From assembly GCA_900769785.1 (NCBI GenBank), contig CAAGHV010000253.1, forward strand, positions 1 to 5,003: 5,003 bases of DNA, read 5' to 3'. Positions 1 through 5,003 of the stretch are shown piece after piece. The position numbers and the translations under genes are program-made. Each line of letters begins with the position of its first letter. Within the stretch, counting starts at the first letter, position 1. The notes under the pieces are model-generated. The model did no database searches and was not told where the DNA came from. It worked only from the letters and a program-made list of their open reading frames with translations. This DNA is from Bacteroidales bacterium (GTDB lineage: Bacteria > Bacteroidota > Bacteroidia > Bacteroidales > P3).

Positions 1-1764
1 CATTGTAAGCACAATACCTGCTATACCCGGCATTGTAAGTACAGCTCCTATAGAAGTAATAACACCCATTAGGAAGAACATATTTGTAAGCAATGCTATG
101 GAAGCAACAATACCGGCCTTATTATAGAACACTATCATATAAATAAGAACCATTATGAAAGCTATAATAAACGAAGTCAAACCTGAGTTAATAGATTCTT
201 GACCTAAAGAAGGTCCTACAACAGCTTCTTGAACTATCTTAGCAGGAGCAGGCAATTTACCGGATTTCAAAATATTTGCCAAGTCTTTTGCTTCATCCAA
301 AGTAAAGTCACCACTGATAGAAGAACGACCTCCTGCAATTTCACCATTAACAACCGGTGCAGAATAAACAACGTCATCTAGTACAATAGCAATACATTTT
401 CCAACATTTGAACCTGTTATCTTTTTCCATGCTCTGGCACCTTCGCCATTCATGGTCATCGATATTTCATTTCCACCTATATTGCTGAAATCTTGACGAG
501 CGTCAGTAATAACATCACCGCCCAACAATGGAGAACCATCGCGAGTAGTTACATTAATTGCATATAACATATAGGTATCCGAACCTTTGATAGGTTTGGC
601 AGCCCATAAGAATTTCACTGTCGAAGGAATTATTTTCTTTTCACGAGCCTTGGCTATCATACCATCAACCTTGGCTTTATCTTTCAATGCGGCATATCCA
701 ACAACGGGACCTTGTCCAATCTGACCATTTTCAGTTACATTTGGATAAAGAACAGCATATAGCGGATTAGCTTTTGCATATTCTTCTTGACTCATTTGTG
801 CTTGATCTATATCGTTGCTTTCGGTCAAAGAATCCAACAACGAAGTTTCTGTTTCTACAGCAGTAGAATCATCAACAACTTCAGCCATCTCTTCTTTTTC
901 TTCATCTACACCTCCAATGGAAGCGATATATCTATTTACTTCTTCCAAGTAAGGCATAGCCTCAACAGCATCATACGACAACCAGAACTCCAATTGAGCA
1001 GTTCCTTGTAGAAGTTTACGCACACGTTCTGGTTCTTTTACTCCCGGCAATTCGATAAGTATTCTTTCTGATGCCGACAACTTCTGAATGTTAGGTTGAG
1101 CAACACCAAATTTATCGATACGTTGTCTCAAAATTTGGTAAGTTCTGTCAAAAGCATCAGCGGTTTCTTTTCTTACAACAGACATAACGGCATTATTGTC
1201 GTCAGTCACCTTAATTTGGTCACGCAATTGCGAAGAAAAATATCCTGCCAATCTCACGTTTGGATCCAATGAATAAATGGATTCTTCAAACAATGTTACG
1301 AAATCGGTATTTGATGAAACCTTTTGTTTTTCCAAAGCCATGTCAACAGCCTTGTTGAACAATGAATCTGTTGTATGGTTTGCCAATGCACGAACCACAT
1401 CCACAGTGGAAACTTCCATCATCACGTTCATACCACCTTTCAAGTCCAAACCTAAGTTCAGCTCTCGTGCCTTACATTCTTTATAGGTATATTTACGAAT
1501 CCAAAAGAAATTGTAAGCAGTTTCGTTCGACACAGAATCAATGAAATAAGCTTCTTTCGCTATTCCAATAGAATCAGTGTAAAACTGTTCCTTTAATTTG
1601 TCGCCCTTAGCCAAATCTTTGGCCATCTGTTGGGTCATCTCATTGTATGCGTATTCATTTGCTTTGTTTTCAATACGTTTAGTAAAAAACGTAAACGATA
1701 TTTGGTATAAACATACCAGCGCAAACGCAATCGCAAAAAACCTGATAGCACCTTTATTTTGCAT
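1..1764 (-). CDS. secD: Protein translocase subunit SecD, N-terminal part of a probable SecDF fusion (partial, 3' end outside window)
   Basis: This is an inner-membrane accessory subunit of the Sec translocon that uses the proton-motive force to pull secreted proteins across on the periplasmic side. The frame is open for 588 codons from the ATG at 1764 to the window edge. Visible in order: a transmembrane helix at residues 7-27; the SecD signature LGLDLKGG at 104-111; a large periplasmic P1 region, including RQRIDKFGVAQPNIQ near 213-227 and an acidic low-complexity insert at about 287-330; the conserved DDVVYSAP (463-470) and ISGDFTLDEAKDLANILKSG (483-502) blocks; TM2 at about 527-547, TM3 at about 551-571, and the start of TM4 with MPGIAGIVLTM at the edge. 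The SecD family is known for this arrangement. A long SecD with an acidic insert is typical of Bacteroidetes, where SecD and SecF are usually fused (about 1000 residues); the fusion cannot be confirmed here. The start is supported by MQNKGAIRFF leading into TM1 and by a promoter 48 nt upstream. The gene is divergent from radC. Confidence 0.96.
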   Translation of the reverse strand, partial: MQNKGAIRFFAIAFALVCLYQISFTFFTKRIENKANEYAYNEMTQQMAKDLAKGDKLKEQFYTDSIGIAKEAYFIDSVSNETAYNFFWIRKYTYKECKARELNLGLDLKGGMNVMMEVSTVDVVRALANHTTDSLFNKAVDMALEKQKVSSNTDFVTLFEESIYSLDPNVRLAGYFSSQLRDQIKVTDDNNAVMSVVRKETADAFDRTYQILRQRIDKFGVAQPNIQKLSASERILIELPGVKEPERVRKLLQGTAQLEFWLSYDAVEAMPYLEEVNRYIASIGGVDEEKEEMAEVVDDSTAVETETSLLDSLTESNDIDQAQMSQEEYAKANPLYAVLYPNVTENGQIGQGPVVGYAALKDKAKVDGMIAKAREKKIIPSTVKFLWAAKPIKGSDTYMLYAINVTTRDGSPLLGGDVITDARQDFSNIGGNEISMTMNGEGARAWKKITGSNVGKCIAIVLDDVVYSAPVVNGEIAGGRSSISGDFTLDEAKDLANILKSGKLPAPAKIVQEAVVGPSLGQESINSGLTSFIIAFIMVLIYMIVFYNKAGIVASIALLTNMFFLMGVITSIGAVLTMPGIAGIVLTM

Positions 1765-1812
1765 CTCTTATTTATTAAAGTGTTTATTTAGTTAATAGAC
1801 ATTTTGAACGTG

Positions 1813-1842
1813 CAAAGATATGAATTTTTGTTCATATATCAA
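1813..1842 (-). promoter_or_regulatory. Bacteroidetes-type promoter of secD(F)
   Basis: Read on the minus strand, TTG (1842-1840) is followed after exactly 19 nt by TATCTTTG (1820-1813). This fits the Bacteroidetes primary sigma consensus TTTG-N19/21-TAnnTTTG. The expected transcription start is a few bases past 1813, giving a leader of about 40 nt before the ATG at 1764. The leader is AT-rich with no Shine-Dalgarno sequence, which is normal in this phylum. The spacer holds a perfect 7-bp inverted repeat (ATATGAA 1818-1824, TTCATAT 1831-1837) that runs into the -7 box. The promoter match is directly visible; activity is inferred. Confidence 0.8.
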
Positions 1843-1926
1843 CAATTTTTCTGTTGAAAAAAAATGAATGCATTATTTATCAATAAAATAAATGGAGAAA
1901 AAGTTTTTTTATTTTTCATTTTAGAG

Positions 1927-1956
1927 GTGTTTTTTCGATTAAATATTGTATCTTTG
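1927..1956 (+). promoter_or_regulatory. Bacteroidetes-type promoter of radC
   Basis: TATCTTTG at 1949-1956 is a full match to the Bacteroidetes -7 element TAnnTTTG. At the proper 19-nt spacing there is only GTG (1927-1929), a weak version of the -33 TTG. The ATG of radC is 19 nt past the box, so the leader would be only about 10-15 nt. It is A-rich and has no Shine-Dalgarno sequence. The short leader and weak -33 box suggest modest expression. Confidence 0.7.
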
Positions 1957-1975
1957 CACAAAAATTTGAACAAAA

Positions 1976-2686
1976 ATGAGCAATGAAAAACTACCTGTTA
2001 CGCAATGGGCGGACGAAGATAAACCACGCGAAAAAATGTTAGCAAAAGGGATAAAGGCACTGAGTTCAGCCGAGCTAATAGCTATATGCATTGGTAGTGG
2101 CACAAAAGAAGAGAGTGCGGTAGATTTAGGAAGACGCATATTACACTATGTAAATAACGATCTTAGAAATCTTTCCAAATATAGTGTAAGCGATCTAACT
2201 AAACAATTCAAAGGCATCGGTCCCGCAAAGGCAATCAGCATATTAGCTGCATTGGAATTAGGATTTAGAGCATATGACAACAGACCTATAGAAGTGGAAC
2301 AAATATCATTGAGTAGGCATGCATACAATTGTATTCGTACTGAAATTGGGAATATTCACCACGAAGAATTTTGGGTTCTACACCTCAACAATAGCAATAA
2401 AATCATTCATAAACAACAAGTTTCGTCCGGAGGATTGACTCGCACTTTGGTTGACCACCGTATGATATTCAAAGTGGCACTAGAACGAGGAAGCACAAAG
2501 ATTATTTTGGCACATAATCACCCCTCGGGAAACATTAATCCCAGCAAGGAAGATATTGCTTTGACAAAAAAGATACAAACGGCTGCTAACTATTTTGATA
2601 TAAATGTATTGGATCATATAATTGTATGCGACAGCAACGAAATAAAAAATGCCTATTACAGTTTCGCCGACGAAGGAATATTATAG
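1976..2686 (+). CDS. radC: RadC family protein (UPF0758), MPN+/JAMM domain
   Basis: The 236-residue product is full length for the family (about 220-235). The N-terminal UPF0758 part shows the signature WADEDKPREKMLAKG (11-25), LSSAELIAICIGSGT (29-43) and SAVDLGRRIL (47-56). It is followed by a helix-hairpin-helix motif, KGIGPAKA (79-86), usually a DNA-backbone contact. The C-terminal MPN domain carries a complete JAMM zinc site: glutamates E130/E131 ahead of FWVLHL, then H180-x-H182-x7-S190-x2-D193, so the protein looks catalytically competent. RadC was named for DNA repair, but the original E. coli radC102 phenotype was later traced to recG, and the true role (metalloprotease, nuclease or recombination helper) is unsettled. 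The ATG at 1976 is favoured because the family signature begins at residue 11 and the -7 box lies just upstream. It is monocistronic by context, with a divergent gene before it and 736 bp of gene-poor DNA after it. Confidence 0.95.
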   Translation: MSNEKLPVTQWADEDKPREKMLAKGIKALSSAELIAICIGSGTKEESAVDLGRRILHYVNNDLRNLSKYSVSDLTKQFKGIGPAKAISILAALELGFRAYDNRPIEVEQISLSRHAYNCIRTEIGNIHHEEFWVLHLNNSNKIIHKQQVSSGGLTRTLVDHRMIFKVALERGSTKIILAHNHPSGNINPSKEDIALTKKIQTAANYFDINVLDHIIVCDSNEIKNAYYSFADEGIL

Positions 2687-2823
2687 CAACCAATCCAAAA
2701 CATTGTAAACAAAGATATTATAAATATTATATGACGATATTTTAGCTAAATGTTCCCATATAAGCAAAAAGAGATAAAAATCATGCTTGCAAAAGGTTAT
2801 ATATAAATTTCCAATTTCTTCGT

Positions 2824-2854
2824 ATATCCGTTCAATTTGGAATGGATATTGAAC
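2824..2854. repeat. Overlapping, mutually exclusive inverted repeats
   Basis: ATATCCGTTC (2824-2833) pairs with GAATGGATAT (2840-2849) over 10 positions, one of them a G-T wobble in plus-strand RNA, with a 6-nt loop. GTTCAAT (2830-2836) also pairs perfectly over 7 bp with ATTGAAC (2848-2854). The two stems share bases and cannot form together. No T-run follows on either strand, so it does not look like an intrinsic terminator. Function is unknown. Confidence 0.45.
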
Positions 2855-3128
2855 TATATAACTTATACTATGATATTTAGGTAAAAGAAGATCATTGCAT
2901 ATCAGCAACACAATATAGCACGTAAAAAAAACGCACTCCCCTACCCCCATTTCAAGTGAAAAATTCAACGCCACCAAACAACTCAATTCCACAGCACAAA
3001 ATATAGTCATTTAACGACCCCTGAATGCTGTAAAATTCCATCAGGATACAGATTTATCAATATCTCGATATAGGCAAATCTCCCTTACGAGAGAATTTCA
3101 TTCAAATCACGATGTAATTTAAAACTCT

Positions 3129-3144
3129 CAAAAAATATTTTTTG
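3129..3144. repeat. Perfect 16-bp AT palindrome
   Basis: The stretch is C, six A, TA, six T, G, which is identical to its own reverse complement. It could be a binding site for a dimeric regulator or nucleoid protein, or simply two abutting homopolymer runs in AT-rich DNA. It lies about 240 bp upstream of the sufB -7 box. Confidence 0.5.
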
Positions 3145-3262
3145 CATAACAACGTTAATGTTTTACTCAAGCAAATGGCAAGAAAAAAAAACACTTGCTC
3201 GGGTACTATAAATATTATGTAGATTTTGCGACATAAAAATAGTGGTATATAGACATAAAATA

Positions 3263-3321
3263 ACACCCTATCATCAAGTGCACCACACCCTATTGTGAAA
3301 CGTTTGATACCCTACCGTCAA
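3263..3321. repeat. Three 15-bp direct repeats at exact 22-bp period
   Basis: The copies are ACACCCTATCATCAA (3263-3277), ACACCCTATTGTGAA (3285-3299) and ATACCCTACCGTCAA (3307-3321). Copies 1 and 2 agree at 12 of 15 positions, 1 and 3 at 12, and 2 and 3 at 11; ACCCTA is invariant. The 7-nt spacers are unrelated to one another. Conserved units with diverged spacers at two helical turns suggest same-face binding sites for a regulator, and they lie about 60-120 bp upstream of the sufB -7 box. The units are too short for CRISPR. The repeats are directly visible; the role as an operator is inferred. Confidence 0.6.
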
Positions 3322-3362
3322 AAAATCCACAATATTGTTATAAAAAGAAAAAGAAAACTACA

Positions 3363-3390
3363 AAAGATACGAAATAAAAACGTATCTTTG
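3363..3390 (+). promoter_or_regulatory. sufB promoter with inverted repeat over the -7 box
   Basis: TATCTTTG at 3383-3390 matches the Bacteroidetes -7 element, 32 nt before the sufB ATG. No TTG is present at the -33 position; the DNA there is A-rich. A perfect 9-bp inverted repeat, AAAGATACG (3363-3371) and CGTATCTTT (3381-3389), spans the spacer and most of the -7 box with a 9-nt centre. A protein bound there would mask the -7 element, so this is a candidate operator. The leader has no Shine-Dalgarno sequence, as usual in the phylum. Confidence 0.7.
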
Positions 3391-3422
3391 CAATAAGAAA
3401 ACAAGACAATAAAATAGCGACC

Positions 3423-4865
3423 ATGGAAGATAAAAATAATATAATAGAAGAGGTTACAAACGAAGAATATAAATATGGTTTTGTAACAAATATCGAAACA
3501 GAAACTCTTGACAAAGGACTTAATGAAGACGTTATTCGCTATATATCGAAAAAAAAGAACGAACCGGATTGGTTACTTGAATTTCGACTAAAAGCATATC
3601 GCAAATGGTTGACCATGGAAGAACCAAATTGGGCTCATCTGAAATACGATAAAGTTGATTATCAAGATATAATATACTTTGCAGCTCCTAAGAAAAAACA
3701 ATTAAAAAGTTTAGACGAGGTTGATCCTGAACTGTTGGACACATTCAACAAACTAGGAATATCTCTAGAGGAACAGAAAAAACTTTCTGGAGTTGCCGTA
3801 GATGCCGTGATGGACAGTGTATCAGTAAAAACCACATTCTCCGAAACTTTAGCAAAAGAAGGAATCCTATTCTGCTCATTTAGCGAAGCCGTTCAGAAAT
3901 ACCCCGACATTGTAAAACAATATCTTGGCTCGGTAGTACCTATAGGCGATAATTTCTTCGCAGCTTTAAATTCGGCTGTATTTAGTGATGGTTCTTTCTG
4001 TTACATTCCCAAAGGTGTACGTTGTCCTATAGAATTATCAACCTACTTTAGAATCAATGCAGCAAACACCGGACAATTCGAACGTACACTTATCATCGCC
4101 GATGAAGGTGCATATGTTAGTTATATGGAAGGATGCACAGCACCACAACGCGATGAAAACCAACTACACGCAGCCATAGTGGAAATAATAGCACTAAAAG
4201 ATGCCGAAGTAAAATACTCTACAGTACAAAACTGGTATCCCGGCGACAAGAATGGCAATGGAGGTATCTACAACTTCGTTACCAAACGTGGTATATGCAA
4301 GGGCAATGGCTCCAAAATATCATGGACTCAAGTAGAAACTGGTTCAGCTGTAACATGGAAATACCCTAGTTGTATACTACAAGGAGACGATTCGATAGCC
4401 GAATTTTATTCCGTAGCAGTTACAAACAATTATCAACAAGCCGACACTGGTACCAAGATGATTCACCTAGGAAAAAATACACGTAGTACTATTATTTCCA
4501 AAGGTATATCAGCCGGACACAGCCAAAACAGCTATCGTGGTTTGGTACGAATTGCCAAAGGTGCAGCAAATGCTAGAAATTATTCACAATGTGACTCATT
4601 ACTTCTTGGCGACTCGTGTGGAGCTCATACTTGGCCATATATAAAAGCCAATAATCAGACTGCTATATTAGAACACGAGGCTACGACATCAAAAATATCA
4701 GAAGATCAACTATTCTACTGTCAGCAACGTGGCATCTCTCAAGAAAGTGCTATTGGACTGATAGTAAATGGTTATGCAAAAGATGTGCTCAAAAAATTAC
4801 CTATGGAATTCGCCGTGGAAGCGCAAAAATTACTTAGTATCTCCCTCGAAGGTAGCGTAGGATAA
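3423..4865 (+). CDS. sufB: Fe-S cluster assembly scaffold protein SufB
   Basis: SufB is the cytosolic scaffold on which SufBCD (SufB plus the ATPase SufC and SufD) builds Fe-S clusters from sulfur delivered by SufS with SufE or SufU. The 480-residue product is complete and of normal family length. Landmarks: the N-terminal block EPDWLLEFRLKAYRKWLTM (47-65); LSGVAVDAVMDSVSVKTTF (121-139); GVRCPIELSTYFRIN (198-212); SYMEGCTAP (233-241); NFVTKRGICKG (284-294); the beta-helix core; and the C-terminal CDSLLLGDSCGAHTWPY (390-406), HEATTSKISEDQLFYCQQRGIS (418-439) and LEGSVG ending. Cysteines are at 151, 193, 201, 238, 292, 317, 390, 399 and 433. By gapless alignment from the C-terminus, recalled rather than computed, C390 and E419 should match E. 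coli SufB C405 and E434, residues needed for cluster assembly, so it looks functional. The ATG at 3423 follows a promoter and starts the expected N-terminal helix. No sufC is visible; a terminator begins 30 nt after the stop. Confidence 0.97.
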   Translation: MEDKNNIIEEVTNEEYKYGFVTNIETETLDKGLNEDVIRYISKKKNEPDWLLEFRLKAYRKWLTMEEPNWAHLKYDKVDYQDIIYFAAPKKKQLKSLDEVDPELLDTFNKLGISLEEQKKLSGVAVDAVMDSVSVKTTFSETLAKEGILFCSFSEAVQKYPDIVKQYLGSVVPIGDNFFAALNSAVFSDGSFCYIPKGVRCPIELSTYFRINAANTGQFERTLIIADEGAYVSYMEGCTAPQRDENQLHAAIVEIIALKDAEVKYSTVQNWYPGDKNGNGGIYNFVTKRGICKGNGSKISWTQVETGSAVTWKYPSCILQGDDSIAEFYSVAVTNNYQQADTGTKMIHLGKNTRSTIISKGISAGHSQNSYRGLVRIAKGAANARNYSQCDSLLLGDSCGAHTWPYIKANNQTAILEHEATTSKISEDQLFYCQQRGISQESAIGLIVNGYAKDVLKKLPMEFAVEAQKLLSISLEGSVG

Positions 4866-4895
4866 AACTTTTGTTATCAACAATATAATAGATTA

Positions 4896-4945
4896 ATATA
4901 ATAAAAAGGAGACTGAAAATGCTTTTAGGCTCCTTTTTATTATAT
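4896..4945. terminator. Strong, probably bidirectional intrinsic terminator after sufB
   Basis: ATATAATAAAAAGGAG (4896-4911) is perfectly complementary to 4930-4945, giving a 16-bp stem. After one A-G mismatch it continues inward for 6 more pairs (4913-4918 with 4923-4928, one G-T wobble) to the 4-nt loop ATGC. A GGAG/CTCC core with A5 on the left arm and T5 on the right gives a T-rich descending arm on both strands, as expected for a terminator shared by convergent genes. It starts 30 nt after the sufB stop and sits 20 nt beyond the possible stop of the minus-strand frame at 4966. Confidence 0.88.
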
Positions 4946-4965
4946 AACTACTGATTCTATGAGTT

Positions 4966-5003
4966 TTAGACCTCTAATAACAGCCTATCACCAAAACGAT
5001 CAA
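4966..5003 (-). CDS. Possible 3' end of a convergent gene (partial, product unknown)
   Basis: On the minus strand the frame entering from the right edge reads DRFGDRLLLEV and stops at TAA (4968-4966), 20 nt before the symmetric terminator hairpin. This placement and the hairpin's two-way symmetry suggest a convergent gene ending here. Eleven codons are far too few to assign a family or exclude chance. The alternative is a plus-strand frame starting at ATG 4959 (MSFRPLITAYHQNDQ), which lacks any promoter-like sequence and begins 14 nt after the terminator. Confidence 0.3.
   Translation of the reverse strand, partial: DRFGDRLLLEV

Larger units (their letters stand above)
2687..3422. other. Long gene-poor intergenic region between radC and sufB
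   Basis: No convincing gene, tRNA or other named RNA is seen in these 736 bp. It holds AT-rich inverted repeats just after radC (AAATAT 2722-2727 with ATATTT 2737-2742), which make a poor terminator; overlapping alternative hairpins at 2824-2854; a cluster of short inverted repeats at about 3020-3094; a perfect 16-bp palindrome at 3129-3144; three direct repeats at 3263-3321; and the sufB promoter. The only long open frame is on the minus strand (3010 to 2681, 109 codons). It overlaps the last 6 bases of radC, has a stop codon immediately before its ATG and no promoter that I can see, and its product is rich in Cys, Ile, Leu, Phe and Tyr with no family I recognise, so it is not called as a gene. 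The region could be a decayed gene or hold an uncharacterised RNA. Confidence 0.6.

Noticed and set aside
787..1795. Plus-strand open frames at 787-1011, 1277-1486, 1362-1544 and 1598-1795
   Set aside because: They lie antisense to the well-supported secD(F) reading frame (the last one runs slightly past its start), and their products show no conserved motifs; they are shadows of that gene.
1867..1874. AATGCATT palindrome between the secD(F) and radC promoters
   Set aside because: An 8-bp palindrome in AT-rich DNA is expected often by chance, and it does not overlap either promoter's boxes.
1939..2328. Minus-strand open frames at 1939-2139 and 2146-2328
   Set aside because: They are antisense to radC, whose family signature and JAMM motif fix the true strand and frame.
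2722..2742. Intrinsic terminator after radC
   Set aside because: The only hairpin near the radC stop has a 6-bp all-AT stem with a 9-nt loop and a three- or four-base T tract; it is too weak to call.
3020..3094. tRNA or other standard structural RNA in the hairpin cluster
   Set aside because: No acceptor stem, T-loop or CCA-like end is found, and the stems are short (4-7 bp) with bulges and partial overlap.
3263..3321. CRISPR array
   Set aside because: Units of 15 bp with 7-nt spacers are far shorter than any CRISPR repeat-spacer pair, and no cas gene is present.
4959..5003. Start of a plus-strand gene at ATG 4959 (MSFRPLITAYHQNDQ)
   Set aside because: It begins 14 nt after a strong terminator with no TAnnTTTG box between, and it does not resemble a SufC start; the convergent minus-strand frame fits the symmetric terminator better.

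Overview
The window is chromosomal DNA of an AT-rich member of the Bacteroidetes, probably order Bacteroidales. Two things support this. Three promoters carry the TATCTTTG form of the Bacteroidetes -7 element (TAnnTTTG), and the genes start in A-rich leaders with no Shine-Dalgarno sequence. The left-hand gene is also a SecD of the long N-terminal type found in Bacteroidetes SecDF fusions. Genus cannot be given from this sequence.

Layout: positions 1-1764 (minus strand) hold the first 588 codons of the Sec translocase accessory subunit SecD/SecDF, which runs off the left edge. A 211-bp divergent intergenic region carries back-to-back promoters for secD(F) and for radC (1976-2686, plus), an MPN+/JAMM-domain protein with an intact metal-binding motif. 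Next comes an unusually long gene-poor stretch (2687-3422, 736 bp). It contains inverted repeats, a perfect 16-bp palindrome, and three 15-bp direct repeats at an exact 22-bp period upstream of the next promoter. sufB (3423-4865, plus) follows; it encodes the scaffold subunit of the SUF iron-sulfur cluster assembly machinery and is complete. A strong near-symmetric hairpin (4896-4945) lies 30 nt after its stop. The last 38 bases may hold the 3' end of a convergent gene.

The three main genes are housekeeping genes with unrelated jobs (protein export, a conserved protein of uncertain role, Fe-S assembly), each apparently with its own promoter, so they do not form an operon. No mobile element, CRISPR array, tRNA or rRNA was seen. 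The part most worth a second look is the sufB control region. It has a -7 box but no recognisable -33 box, an inverted repeat covering the -7 box, and the 22-bp-period repeat array upstream. sufB is also followed at once by a terminator instead of sufC. This suggests dedicated regulation of sufB, but that is inference from sequence pattern only.
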